A stretch of DNA of 64,000 bases from Selenomonas sp. oral taxon 920 (lineage in GTDB: Bacteria > Bacillota > Negativicutes > Selenomonadales > Selenomonadaceae). The position numbers and the translations under genes are program-made. Of this stretch, positions 45,712 through 55,318 are shown piece by piece (positions within the stretch are counted from its first letter, which is position 1; the number at the start of each line of letters is the position of its first letter). The stretch covers positions 1,449,001 to 1,513,000 of the forward strand of contig NZ_CP017042.1 in the NCBI RefSeq assembly GCF_001717585.1, in the 5' to 3' direction. Under the pieces are notes generated by a model that worked only from the letters and a program-made list of their open reading frames with translations, had not been told where the DNA came from and did not search any database.

Positions 45712-46613
45712 ACGACGCAATGATTGACACACCGCCAAAGCGAAAGCGGCGGCGCAAAACAGCGGCACGGAAGCGTACCGGAAAGAAAAAAACGCCCCGT
45801 AAATATGGGCGTTTTTTCTTGATTCTTCCGCTGTGTACCCTCTTGACCGCAATCGGGGTGTTTTTCTTCGTGCCGCAAGTATGGCAGGAGCTCGGAGGTC
45901 TCCTGCCTGTAGCAGAACGGCAGAAACCTGCCAATCAGCTGCATGAGATCCGCGAGCCGGATACCGCAGAACAGCTTGCGCGCATCCTCTTCATCCGCCG
46001 CGCCGTCGAGGCACGTCTCGACCGTTCGAATTATGTCCCCATCGAACACATCTCGCCGGAACTGAAGAAAGCCATCGTCGCCATCGAGGACCGACGGTTC
46101 TACGAGCACACGGGTTTTGACCTTACGGGCATGGCTCGCGCAACGCTCGTCAACATCCAGTATGGGCGCATCGAGGAGGGCGCAAGTACAATCACACAGC
46201 AGCTCGTGAAAAATCTCTTCCTCGCGAATGAGCAGACCTTCACGCGCAAGGCACAGGAGCTCCTGCTCGCCCTTGACATCGAACTCACCTATTCCAAGGA
46301 TGAAATTCTGGAGATGTACCTGAATGTCGTCTACTATGGCTCGGGCTTCTTCGGCGTAAACGCAGCATCCGAGGGGTACTACGGAAAGTCTCCTGCTGCA
46401 CTGAATCTCCCCGAATCGTCCATGCTGGCAGGCGTGCCGAATGCCCCCTCCGAGCTCTCCCCCTTCACACACTTTATCGCAGCGAAGAAACGGCAGGCAG
46501 TCGTGCTGGACACGATGGAGGCGCAGGGGCTCATTGACGCGCGCACCGCTGAGGATGCAAAGATGCAGCCGCTGATCTTCCGCCCAGAGGAAAGTGAGAA
46601 GAACAAGACATAG
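45708..46613 (+). CDS. mtgA: Monofunctional GT51 peptidoglycan transglycosylase
   Basis: 301 aa. A very basic N-terminus (~10-33), one membrane helix (~36-56), then the GT51 domain: AIVAIEDRRFYEHTGFDLTGM (catalytic Glu in EDRRFYEH), GASTITQQLVKNLFL, KAQELLLALDIE and EMYLNVVYYGSGFFGV. No transpeptidase domain. It polymerises lipid II. An AT-rich island begins just after it. Confidence 0.93.
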   Translation: MNDAMIDTPPKRKRRRKTAARKRTGKKKTPRKYGRFFLILPLCTLLTAIGVFFFVPQVWQELGGLLPVAERQKPANQLHEIREPDTAEQLARILFIRRAVEARLDRSNYVPIEHISPELKKAIVAIEDRRFYEHTGFDLTGMARATLVNIQYGRIEEGASTITQQLVKNLFLANEQTFTRKAQELLLALDIELTYSKDEILEMYLNVVYYGSGFFGVNAASEGYYGKSPAALNLPESSMLAGVPNAPSELSPFTHFIAAKKRQAVVLDTMEAQGLIDARTAEDAKMQPLIFRPEESEKNKT

Positions 46614-46716
46614 GCGCATAGATTCATCAAGAATTATTTCTCGTGAATTGGTAAAAACGAAAGTACAACAGAAAGGATTAAAGGAGCAATAAGAATACAG
46701 GGGGGCAGCCAAGAAC

Positions 46717-47196
46717 GTGGAGCTAGAAAAATTTAAAAACCATATTCGTATATTAGGCAAAGGAGAAGCAGCAAGATATCGGAACTTATATATAAAAAAA
46801 TTTGTAGATCCGTATACGCATGCACAATGTTATCAAGAACGAATTGAACAGCTGTATGAGTTTTCCGATGGATTTTGTTATGAAGGATATTTATGGGATT
46901 TTTTAAAATCAGAAACATATATTGGAGAAACACAGATTGAAGAGTATCGCAAATTTTTAAAGCAAGTATTTGTTTTTTGGGATAATAATTCCAGAGATAG
47001 GATCTTCATAAAAGATTACTGGAAATTTGATAAAAAGGATGTGATAGAACTCGATTATAATCTGTTATTAGATCATCTAGAATTCTTCCCAGAGGATATT
47101 TATATCACAAATGAAACACTGAGATGGACGATTGTATTTACGCATGAAGATGATTTGCTGGGGAAACGTCTGATTATACAGGACGGAAGAATATAA
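46717..47196 (+). CDS. AT-rich orphan gene, possible immunity-like protein
   Basis: 159 aa, acidic, no membrane segment, rich in Asp, Glu, Tyr, Lys and Ile. The base composition is far more A/T-rich than its neighbours, implying transfer. It starts with GTG 46717; a G-rich stretch (GGGGGG) is 12 nt upstream. I do not recognise the family; small acidic orphans like this are common among toxin-immunity genes. No toxin gene is next to it. Confidence 0.55.
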   Translation: MELEKFKNHIRILGKGEAARYRNLYIKKFVDPYTHAQCYQERIEQLYEFSDGFCYEGYLWDFLKSETYIGETQIEEYRKFLKQVFVFWDNNSRDRIFIKDYWKFDKKDVIELDYNLLLDHLEFFPEDIYITNETLRWTIVFTHEDDLLGKRLIIQDGRI

Positions 47197-47204
47197 ATAG
47201 CCGC

Positions 47205-47410
47205 ATGACCGTCCGTGTCAAACTAGTCGGCGATGTTCAGGGAGACCGAATCAAAGCCGTAATGGCAGGCGGAGCGGACAATTCACGATGCGTTCCATCC
47301 CGCCCACGAGTCAGACCTTCGAGTTCGACATCAGACTCCCTGCAAGCAAATCCTGCAATCGCATGGAGGACCTGACCCACGAAGAACCACTTCAACTTTA
47401 CCTCGGGTAA
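47205..47410 (+). pseudogene. Degraded GC-rich coding remnant
   Basis: Starts ATG at 47205 with a protein-like stretch (MTVRVKLVGDVQGDRIKAVMAGGAD). After a shift of frame near 47290, a second protein-like stretch follows (FTMRSIPPTSQTFEFDIRLP), ending at TAA 47408. The G+C is high, unlike the two AT-rich genes on either side. The source protein is not recognised. Confidence 0.4.
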
Positions 47411-47429
47411 AGACAAGGATGCAAATCAA

Positions 47430-47774
47430 ATGAAGCAAATTCATATAACTGATTTTCAAAATTCAGACCTAGACTTACACGATTCATTATTAGAAGACGT
47501 AAAAATCTCATATGGCCGGAAAAATGTAATTATATTTCTAATCTTACCTAAGTCCCCTCCTCTGAGAGACTCGGGGGAACGAGCAAAACTTATTATTGAA
47601 AACACCTCATATTTTGTTATGTCACTAAAAGAACCATGGGGGAAAGGAACATACATTGTATCAGAAGAAATAAAAAACTGTGCAAATGATCAATTAAAAT
47701 TAATAATAACACTAAATTCTGGGGACACCATAGAAATTGCTGGAGCGAAAATCTCTTTGACCGATAATATCTAA
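47430..47774 (+). CDS. AT-rich orphan small gene, possible immunity-like protein
   Basis: 114 aa beginning MKQIHITDFQNSDLDLHDSLLEDV, predicted as mixed beta/alpha, without membrane segments. The DNA is strongly A/T-rich. The LHDSLLEDVKI start recalls small cytoplasmic proteins found with polymorphic toxins, but this is only a resemblance. No clear Shine-Dalgarno. Its end adjoins repeat copy D. Confidence 0.5.
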   Translation: MKQIHITDFQNSDLDLHDSLLEDVKISYGRKNVIIFLILPKSPPLRDSGERAKLIIENTSYFVMSLKEPWGKGTYIVSEEIKNCANDQLKLIITLNSGDTIEIAGAKISLTDNI

Positions 47775-47881
47775 GAAATCGCTGATGAAATGAAGGCCGT
47801 CAGATTAACGCAGATTTTTCCGCTGATGTGCGGACGAAAAAGTTATGTCAAGATGATGACGCTGAATTTATCAGTGATTCC
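47774..47881. repeat. Inverted-repeat element, copy D
   Basis: 108 bp. The left end is AGAAATCGCTGATGAAAT; the right end on the minus strand is GGAATCACTGATAAATT. It closes the AT-rich island and overlaps the last base of the small gene's stop. Confidence 0.55.
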
Positions 47882-47951
47882 TAAAACCGGACATGGAGAG
47901 ACAGAAACTAGACGGAGGGAGGGTGACCGCGAAGCCTCTCCTGCGGAAAGA

Positions 47952-50561
47952 TCATGCTCTGTCGATCAGCGCCACACCGTCTGCGAACAATCCTGTACGC
48001 GTCACATATGCCTCATTTGGGTCAACAGGCAGCCCAAAATCCTGCGCCATTACGCTCAGAACCTCGATGGGCTTCACGCTGCCCTCCGGCGTGACAACAA
48101 GATTCATCCAAAAGATCAGACGTCCGTTCTCCCATACAAAGGAGACGGGCGTTTTTACATACGCCTTTGTCTCTATCGTACGCTTCTTCTTCGGTGTCAC
48201 GCGCTGCCACACGGCGCTCTCCGCCGCATTGTAGCATCGTACGCTCTCGCGCACGGTCTCCGGATCCCCTGTATATGCGACAGCAATGCGGTAGCGAGCC
48301 TCGTCTACATCCGCCATCAGCGCCTTATGCTTTCCTGTCAGCATCTTGAGGCGCACGATCTGCGCTCCGCAAGGCAGATGCGCCCCGAGCCGTTCCATAA
48401 CCACACTCGGCGAAAGTGCCTCCGTCATCTCGAAGTCCACATACTCCGCATCACTCGCCGCACCAAGGGAGAGTGCCGACGCAAACGCCACCTTCATATG
48501 CGGGTTGAACCCCTCCGAGTACGCCATCGGCAGCCCCGCACGCTTGCATGCGCGCACAAAGAGGTTTGCATAGTCGAGATGAGAGACGTAGCGCAGTTCC
48601 TCCCCCTTCGTAATCAGTCCGCGATAGACGAAGAGTCTGTGATCTGCAGGAGTGTTTAAGGGAGCAGCCACAGAAGCACGCTGCTCAACGGGTGCGTCCG
48701 CACGTTCCTTCTCGTCCCTCGCATAGTCGATCACATCTACGCCGAGCGTCGGACAGATACCGCAGCCCGTACAGTGTGTGCGGCGGCAGTCCTCCGTAAG
48801 GGATGCTGCAAGCGCTTTCTGCCACTCGGACTTCAGAAATCGCTCGAGCACGCCGGGTGAGGTATGTGCCCACGGAAGCGGCTCGCCGATCATTCGTGTG
48901 CGGCGGCTGTAGTATTCCCAGTCAATACCGCAAGTTTCAAACGCGGCAAAATAACGGCTGTCGTCGAAGAGATCCGACCAACCGTCAAACTTTGCCCCGT
49001 TCTTCCACGCCTCATATAGTGCGGGCGCAAGGCGGCGGTCGCCGCGTGCAAAGACCCCCTCGATCACCGATAGGCGCGCGTCATGGTAGTGAAAGGTGAT
49101 CGAGCGATCGGTGATATGCTCCTTGAGCAGCTGCTGCCGCCGCTGAAACTCCTCGATCGGCAGCTGTCCGAACCACTGGAACGGTGTATAGGGCTTTGGT
49201 ACAAAGCAGGAGACGGAGACGGTCACCTTGCACCCACGCCGCCCACGCACCTGCGTATAGAGATCAACCACCTTCTTCGCAAGCTGTGCAATCCCGATAA
49301 TGTCCTCGTCCGTCTCCGTCGGCAGCCCCATCATGAAGTAGAGCTTCACTTGTTTCCAACCATGACGGAATGCTGCGCCGCATGCCGTCAGCAGATTCTC
49401 CTCTGTTACTCCCTTGTTGATGACATCGCGCAGACGCTGTGTACCCGCTTCTGGCGCAAAGGTGAGCCCCGACTTGCGCACCTGCTGCATGCGGTGCGCA
49501 AGGTCGATCGAGAAGCTGTCAATGCGCAGCGACGGCAGAGAGAAGCTGAGTTTCTCTTCCGCGTAGTCCGCCAACAGATCGTCCACAAGTCGTCCGAGAC
49601 AGGAGTAGTCCGCCGAGGAGAGTGAGGTTAGGCTCATCTCATCGTAGCCTGTGCTCTCCACCAGTCCGTGCGCCATCTGCCGCAGGCGCTCCTCGGTGCG
49701 CTCGCGTGCGGGACGGTAGGCAATGCCCGCCTGACAAAAGCGGCAGCCGCGCGAACAGCCGCGAAAGAGTTCCATCATCATGCGGTTGTGCACAATGTCC
49801 ATATAGGGCACGATCGGATGTTCCACGGACATGGCTTCATTCATATCGCGCACAACGCGTTTGTAGATGACGGGGCGTGCCTCTGGATGCAGGGAGTGCA
49901 GTTCACGAAAGTTCCCCGCTGCGTCATAGACGGGCTCGTAGAACGCGGGCACATAGATGCCGTCAATCGCGAGCAGACGAGTGAGGAATCCTGTGCGCCC
50001 GCCTTCTCTTCCTGCAGAATCCCATGCAAGGAATGCATCACATATTTCGAGAAGAACCTCCTCCCCCTCACCAATCACGAAGAAGTCAAAGAACTCCGCA
50101 ATGGGTTCGACGTTGTAGACACATGGCCCGCCGCCCACGACGAACGGCATATCTGCGCCGCGCGCCTTCGCATCGAGCGGGATCCCCGCGAGGTCGAGCA
50201 TATTGAGGACATTCGAGTAGATCATCTCGTATTGCAGGGAGAATCCGAGGAAGTCAAAGTCCGCAATGGGGCGGCGGCTTTCCAGAGAAAAAAGAGGAAT
50301 CCCCTGCGCGCGCATCTGCTCCTCCATGTCGACCCACGGCGCATAGACACGCTCTGCTGCGATCTCTGCACGGCGATTTAGAATCTCATAGAGAATGGCA
50401 AGTCCAAGATTGCTCATCCCGACCTCGTAGACATCGGGCAGTGCAAGCGCAAATTTGCATTGGACCGATGTCCAGTCCTTGCGCACGGCATTCCATTCAC
50501 CGCCCGTATAGCGCGCAGGTTTCAGTACCGACTGCAGGATCCTGTGATCGAGCTGCACCAT
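47952..50561 (-). CDS. Fused B12-binding-type radical SAM protein with DUF2344 domain (TIGR03960/TIGR03936-like)
   Basis: 869 aa. The N-terminus (~1-190) has a B12-binding-like fold (ALALPDVYEVGMSNLGLAIL). The radical SAM core has the Cys triad in FRGCSRGCRFCQAG (~275). A distal Cys motif CTGCGICPTLGV precedes the DUF2344 domain (~650-869). DUF2344 is a separate gene in some bacteria; here the two are one protein. Function unknown. ATG 50561 has GGGGGAAT upstream. Confidence 0.85.
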   Translation of the reverse strand: MVQLDHRILQSVLKPARYTGGEWNAVRKDWTSVQCKFALALPDVYEVGMSNLGLAILYEILNRRAEIAAERVYAPWVDMEEQMRAQGIPLFSLESRRPIADFDFLGFSLQYEMIYSNVLNMLDLAGIPLDAKARGADMPFVVGGGPCVYNVEPIAEFFDFFVIGEGEEVLLEICDAFLAWDSAGREGGRTGFLTRLLAIDGIYVPAFYEPVYDAAGNFRELHSLHPEARPVIYKRVVRDMNEAMSVEHPIVPYMDIVHNRMMMELFRGCSRGCRFCQAGIAYRPARERTEERLRQMAHGLVESTGYDEMSLTSLSSADYSCLGRLVDDLLADYAEEKLSFSLPSLRIDSFSIDLAHRMQQVRKSGLTFAPEAGTQRLRDVINKGVTEENLLTACGAAFRHGWKQVKLYFMMGLPTETDEDIIGIAQLAKKVVDLYTQVRGRRGCKVTVSVSCFVPKPYTPFQWFGQLPIEEFQRRQQLLKEHITDRSITFHYHDARLSVIEGVFARGDRRLAPALYEAWKNGAKFDGWSDLFDDSRYFAAFETCGIDWEYYSRRTRMIGEPLPWAHTSPGVLERFLKSEWQKALAASLTEDCRRTHCTGCGICPTLGVDVIDYARDEKERADAPVEQRASVAAPLNTPADHRLFVYRGLITKGEELRYVSHLDYANLFVRACKRAGLPMAYSEGFNPHMKVAFASALSLGAASDAEYVDFEMTEALSPSVVMERLGAHLPCGAQIVRLKMLTGKHKALMADVDEARYRIAVAYTGDPETVRESVRCYNAAESAVWQRVTPKKKRTIETKAYVKTPVSFVWENGRLIFWMNLVVTPEGSVKPIEVLSVMAQDFGLPVDPNEAYVTRTGLFADGVALIDRA

Positions 50562-50642
50562 TGTTTCGTATTCCCCCACATATACACACAGCAAAGAAAA
50601 GAGACTGCCGCGCGAAGGCGAACAGCCTCACCATGATTACTC

Positions 50643-51749
50643 CTAAAACAACAGTTTTTGCCGCCGCAGCTGAATGTTCAGCAGGATCGCAATCGCCATG
50701 ATATTCGTTGTGAGCGAGCTCACACCGTAACTCATCAGCGGCAGAGGGATGCCTGTGACAGGCATAATGCCCATCGTCATCCCAACATTGACAAGTACGT
50801 GGAACGCAATCATCGAGGTGATGCCGACTGCGAGCAGTCTGCCGAAGGTGTCACTCGCATCCTGCGCAATTCGAATGCCGCGCCAGAGCACAATGAGATA
50901 GAGGAGCAGCAGGACGGCACAGCCGACGAAGCCAAGTTCCTCCCCCACAACAGAGAAGATGAAGTCCGTGTGGTTCTCTGGCAGGAAGTTCAGCTGACTC
51001 TGCGTCCCGCCGAACAGTCCCTTCCCGAAGAGCAGCCCGGAGCCAATCGCAATCTTCGACTGGATGATATGGTAGCCCGCACCGAGCGGGTCGACATTCG
51101 GATCCATGAAGACCATAATGCGCATCTTCTGATAATCCTTCAAAAAGTGCCAGAGTACGGGCATCGCTGCAAGTCCGAGTCCGAAGATACCGAAGAGAAT
51201 CCGCAGGCGAATGCCCGCGACGAACACCATGCCAAAGAAGATCGCGAGAAAGACCAGCGACGTTCCGAGATCCGGCTGCTTCAGAACGAGCAGGAACGGG
51301 ACGAGAACATAGCCTGCAATCGGTGCAAGGTCGCTGATCGACCGCATCTTTCCACGCTTTTCCATCATTGCGGCAAGCGCGATGATCATGATGAGTTTTG
51401 AGAACTCCGAGGGCTGTATGCTGATGGGACCGAGTGCGATCCACCGCTGTGCGCCAAGCGCCGTCTGTCCGACCAGCATAACGAGAATCAGGAGGATCAA
51501 ATTGAACACGTAAAAGTGATTGCCGTAGCGCTGCAGTATTTTGTAGTCAAAGTTCATCAGGAATGCCGCAAACGCAATGTCCACGAGAATGGAGATGCCC
51601 TGCCGCTGAACGAACCAGTAGCGCTCCTCGCTCGGCGTATTGACATGGGTTGCACTGCCGATGATGACGAGGCTCATGATGACAATTGCTGCAGCCGCTG
51701 CGATCAAGGTCAGATCTGTGCGGCGTAGAAGCCGCTTCGAGAGGATCAT
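50643..51749 (-). CDS. rodA: RodA, SEDS-family peptidoglycan glycosyltransferase
   Basis: 368 aa with about ten membrane helices. GAQRWIALGPISIQPSEFSKL, YQKMRIMVFMDPNVDPLGAGYH and LPLMSYGVSSL are SEDS motifs. With PBP2 (mrdA) it builds side-wall peptidoglycan. The end of the mre-mrd-min operon; overlaps minE by 4 nt. Confidence 0.95.
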   Translation of the reverse strand: MILSKRLLRRTDLTLIAAAAAIVIMSLVIIGSATHVNTPSEERYWFVQRQGISILVDIAFAAFLMNFDYKILQRYGNHFYVFNLILLILVMLVGQTALGAQRWIALGPISIQPSEFSKLIMIIALAAMMEKRGKMRSISDLAPIAGYVLVPFLLVLKQPDLGTSLVFLAIFFGMVFVAGIRLRILFGIFGLGLAAMPVLWHFLKDYQKMRIMVFMDPNVDPLGAGYHIIQSKIAIGSGLLFGKGLFGGTQSQLNFLPENHTDFIFSVVGEELGFVGCAVLLLLYLIVLWRGIRIAQDASDTFGRLLAVGITSMIAFHVLVNVGMTMGIMPVTGIPLPLMSYGVSSLTTNIMAIAILLNIQLRRQKLLF

Positions 51750-52030
51750 CTCCGGCGCCGCAGATCGCTGCCGCCGTGCTGCACGCTGACCACGGGGATA
51801 TTGACGACGAGCGCCATCGTATCGTTCTCGTTCTCCAGTGCGAATTCCATCTCACGCGTATCAATATACATATACTTTGAGATGACCTGAATGATCTCTG
51901 CACGCATATTGTCCATGATCTCCGGAGAGACATTTGCCCGATCGTTGATGATGACAAGTTGGAGGCGGCGGCGTGCTACATCGCCGGAGCTTTCTTTTTT
52001 CCCGAGAAGCTTTTTCAGTGCCTCAATCAC
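51746..52030 (-). CDS. minE: Cell division topological factor MinE
   Basis: 94 aa. KLLGKKESSGDVARRRLQLV (membrane and MinD contact) and VSPEIMDNMRAEIIQVISKY. It drives MinCD oscillation. Presence of MinE rather than DivIVA control fits a diderm Firmicute. Confidence 0.94.
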   Translation of the reverse strand: MIEALKKLLGKKESSGDVARRRLQLVIINDRANVSPEIMDNMRAEIIQVISKYMYIDTREMEFALENENDTMALVVNIPVVSVQHGGSDLRRRR

Positions 52031-52042
52031 GCCAAAACCTCC

Positions 52043-52837
52043 TTACTTTCTTCCAAAGAGCTTGCCCTTGATCGTCTCCCAGAGACTTTCCTTTGCAAGC
52101 TCGCGGAACGGAATTTCTTCACCGCAGAGGCGCCCGACCACATCGAGGTACGCCTGCCCTGCAGGGGAGTCCGGCATCGTAACGCACGGCTCGCCGCGGT
52201 TCGTGCTCGTCACGACCATCTCATCGTCCGGAATCTGACCGATGCAGACGACCGAAAGGATTTCGTCGATATCGTCCATGTCAAGCATATCGCCCTTTTC
52301 AATCATCTTCGGACGAATGCGGTTGACAACGAGACGGATGTCATCCTTATCTGCGCGGCCAAGCTCGCCGATGATCTTATCTGCATCGCGCACCGCCGAG
52401 ATCTCAGGCATCGTCACAACGATCGCCGTATCGGCTGCGGCGATTGCCGTCTTAAAGCCCTGCTCGATGCCTGCGGGGCAGTCGATGATGATGACGTCGT
52501 AGGAACGACGCAGCTCCTCACAGAGCACTGCAAGCTCCTCTGGATTCACCGCGCTCTTATCCTTGACCTGTGAAGTCGGCAGAAGAAAGAGCGAGTCATA
52601 CTTCTTGTGGCGGACGAGCGCCTTCTTGTACGGCACGCGCCCGGAGGTCACATCGACCAAATCGTACATAATGCGATTCTCGAGTCCAAGCAGGAGATCG
52701 AGATTCCGAAGCCCCGTATCCGTGTCGATGAGGACAACGCTCTTGCCGCGCATGGCAAAGCCAACGCCCAGATTCGCTGTCGTCGTTGTCTTTCCAACGC
52801 CTCCTTTGCCCGACGTCACCACATAGATCTCACTCAT
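52043..52837 (-). CDS. minD: Septum site-determining ATPase MinD
   Basis: 264 aa with the deviant Walker A VTSGKGGVGKTTTTANLG, DTDTGLRNLDLLLGLENRI, and a C-terminal amphipathic helix (~250-264). It recruits MinC to the membrane. Between minC and minE. Confidence 0.97.
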   Translation of the reverse strand: MSEIYVVTSGKGGVGKTTTTANLGVGFAMRGKSVVLIDTDTGLRNLDLLLGLENRIMYDLVDVTSGRVPYKKALVRHKKYDSLFLLPTSQVKDKSAVNPEELAVLCEELRRSYDVIIIDCPAGIEQGFKTAIAAADTAIVVTMPEISAVRDADKIIGELGRADKDDIRLVVNRIRPKMIEKGDMLDMDDIDEILSVVCIGQIPDDEMVVTSTNRGEPCVTMPDSPAGQAYLDVVGRLCGEEIPFRELAKESLWETIKGKLFGRK

Positions 52838-52846
52838 ATTTCGAAC

Positions 52847-53497
52847 CTACCTCTCTATTGGCTCAATGATAATCTGACCATCCCTGACATAGGCACGCTC
52901 TGCCTTGCCTGCGTCCTCCAAGTCATCCGGCGGACGCGCGACATAGTTCGCGATGCGAATCTGCGTCGGCATCAGATGATCGGCTATGATAAATGCTGTC
53001 GAATCCCCCGCGGCCCCCGCGTGCACCACGCCGCGGCAGGTACCGCGAATATCCACACTGCCGCCCGCCGTAATCTGCGCGCCGGGGTTGACATTGCCAA
53101 AGACAATGACGGAGCCCTCTGTCTCAATCGCCTGTCCGCCGCGCAGCGTCTTGTCAACGACAAGCATACGCTGCAGTTCCGGCGTATCCGCTCCCTCCTG
53201 CGGCTGCGGCGGAGCGGATTGTGTCTCTGCAGGAGCAGGCGGCGGGGCGACAGGCTCCGGCTTTGCCAGACGGCAGATCAGCCCGTGTGTTCGAAAGAGC
53301 TCCTGCATCTCTGCGAGTTCTTCCTTCGAGAAGCGATCCCGCGGAACGCGCACAAGCGTTCCGCGAAGGAAAAAGCCTGAGCCCGAGTCCAGCTTTCCCC
53401 CCAGTTCCGCCATGATCTCCGAAAAGGCCATATCGGGGGGGAAGCCGAGCATGAGCCCGCCGTTTTCCCCTTTGATCTTGATCTTATCCTCGCTCAT
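52847..53497 (-). CDS. minC: Septum site-determining protein MinC
   Basis: 216 aa. An N-terminal FtsZ-inhibiting domain (~1-90), a Pro/Ala linker with PPPAPAETQSAPPQP, and a C-terminal beta-helix (VIVFGNVNPGAQITAGGSV, DIRGTCRGVVHAGAAG). It blocks FtsZ rings near the poles. Confidence 0.94.
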   Translation of the reverse strand: MSEDKIKIKGENGGLMLGFPPDMAFSEIMAELGGKLDSGSGFFLRGTLVRVPRDRFSKEELAEMQELFRTHGLICRLAKPEPVAPPPAPAETQSAPPQPQEGADTPELQRMLVVDKTLRGGQAIETEGSVIVFGNVNPGAQITAGGSVDIRGTCRGVVHAGAAGDSTAFIIADHLMPTQIRIANYVARPPDDLEDAGKAERAYVRDGQIIIEPIER

Positions 53498-53506
53498 TTC
53501 CGTCCC

Positions 53507-55297
53507 TCACTTGTTCCCTACACTCTGCGGCACGCGGTTCAGATGGAAGGCAGCCTCCATGATCTTTCGTCCGATCGGCACCGCCGACAGTGAACCAAAA
53601 CCACCCTGTTCCACAATGACTGCCACGACAATGTTCGGATTCACATAGGGTCCGTACGCCACGAACCATCCGTGGTCACGCCCTTGTGAATTTTCCGCCG
53701 TACCCGTCTTGCCCGCAATATCAATCGGAAATCCGGCGAATACGCCCGCCGCCGTTCCGATCTTCGTCACTTGGTGCAGCCCGTCCTGTACGCGGCGCAG
53801 GACAGATGGATCCACATCAAGTTCCGAGAGCAGTTTCGGCTGAACCTCGCGTACCGTATTTCCATTTACATCCACAATGCGCTGTACAAGATGGGGCTGA
53901 TAGCGCTTACCGTTCGCCGCAACCTCTCCCATGACCATTGCTGCCTGCAAGGGTGTCACAAGATTGAACCCCTGCCCGATTGCCGCGTCGAATGTCTCCG
54001 AAAGATACCACTCGCCGTCCTCGTAGTTGTCCGCCTTGTACTTGCGGTTCGGTACAAGTCCCTCCGCCTCATACGGAAGGTCGATCCCCGTGCGGGCGCC
54101 GAGTCCGAACATCCGCGCATACCGCTCGAGTGCGTCAACGCCGAGGCGATTGCCCATCTCGTAGAAGTACACGTTGTCCGAATGCGCCATTGCCTCCTGA
54201 AAGCTGATCCAGCCAAGTGCCTCGCCGCCCGCGTTGGTCTTGGGAATGATCCAGTGCTGTCCGGAGTCAAATATCTTCTCCTGCGGTGTCACCTTATGCT
54301 CTGCGAGTGCCGCCGTGCCCGTCACAATTTTGAACGTCGAGCCGGGCGGATATTCGCCCGTAATCGCCTTGTTGTCCATTGGGTGATAGGGGTTGTTGTT
54401 CAGGACATTCCAATTCTGCGTCGAGATGCCGCCCGCGAAGAGATTTGGGTTGAACGCGGGGCGGCTGACCATCGCGAGCACTTCGCCCGTCTGCGGATTC
54501 ATAACCACTGCCGCCGCCGCATGTGCGTGCACCGCAGCAAGCTGCGCATCCACCGCCTGCTCTGCCGCTTCCTGAATATCCTTGTCGATTGTCAGGATGA
54601 GATCATGCCCCGGCACGGGTGACTGACGGCCGAGCAGCTGGATCGGACGTCCGGACACATCCACCTCCACCTGATCGCCGCCGTTGATGCCGCGCACATC
54701 CTTGTCATAGATGCGCTCCAGGCCAAACTTGCCGATGATGTAGCCGGACTTGTACCCCTCGTCCTTGCGCCGCTCCAGTTCCTCCTCGTTGATCTCACTC
54801 ACATAGCCGAATACATGCGCCGCATACTCTCCATAAATATAATCACGAATCGGCAGAACCTCGATCACAACGCCTGGGTAGTCATCCTTCTGCTCTTCAA
54901 TGATCGTGACAATATCCGGCAGTACATCGCTCTTGATGCGGATGGGGTCAAAACCGACGTGCGCGTCGATCTTGCGTTGAATTTCATCCACAGGTACATG
55001 GATCAGCTTAGATACGCGCGCAATTACTTCGGGCGAGATTGGCTCCGTCAAGGGGAGCAGCGAAACGGCAAAGCCGGGACGGTTCGTCACGAGGAGTTTG
55101 CCGTTCCGGTCATAGAATGTCCCGCGTGCCGCCTCCGCCGGTATGATGCGGATTCGGTTGCCCTCGGCCAGACGTGCATAGAGCTCACCGTCATAGACTT
55201 GCAGATAGCCCGCCCGCCCGATCAGAACGGCGATGATGAGCACAATCACAAAGCTCAGGAATTGCAGGCGTCCGCTGAAATCTTCATGTTCGTTCAC
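53507..55297 (-). CDS. mrdA: Penicillin-binding protein 2 (elongation transpeptidase)
   Basis: 596 aa. N-terminal membrane helix (~12-30), PBP dimerisation domain with VSLLPLTEPISPEVIARV, then the transpeptidase: GSTFK (~322), SDN (~373) and KTGTAEN (~529). It cross-links side-wall peptidoglycan with RodA. Between mreD and minC. Confidence 0.95.
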   Translation of the reverse strand: MNEHEDFSGRLQFLSFVIVLIIAVLIGRAGYLQVYDGELYARLAEGNRIRIIPAEAARGTFYDRNGKLLVTNRPGFAVSLLPLTEPISPEVIARVSKLIHVPVDEIQRKIDAHVGFDPIRIKSDVLPDIVTIIEEQKDDYPGVVIEVLPIRDYIYGEYAAHVFGYVSEINEEELERRKDEGYKSGYIIGKFGLERIYDKDVRGINGGDQVEVDVSGRPIQLLGRQSPVPGHDLILTIDKDIQEAAEQAVDAQLAAVHAHAAAAVVMNPQTGEVLAMVSRPAFNPNLFAGGISTQNWNVLNNNPYHPMDNKAITGEYPPGSTFKIVTGTAALAEHKVTPQEKIFDSGQHWIIPKTNAGGEALGWISFQEAMAHSDNVYFYEMGNRLGVDALERYARMFGLGARTGIDLPYEAEGLVPNRKYKADNYEDGEWYLSETFDAAIGQGFNLVTPLQAAMVMGEVAANGKRYQPHLVQRIVDVNGNTVREVQPKLLSELDVDPSVLRRVQDGLHQVTKIGTAAGVFAGFPIDIAGKTGTAENSQGRDHGWFVAYGPYVNPNIVVAVIVEQGGFGSLSAVPIGRKIMEAAFHLNRVPQSVGNK

Positions 55298-55318
55298 AAG
55301 TTTACTCCGAAAATCTCC

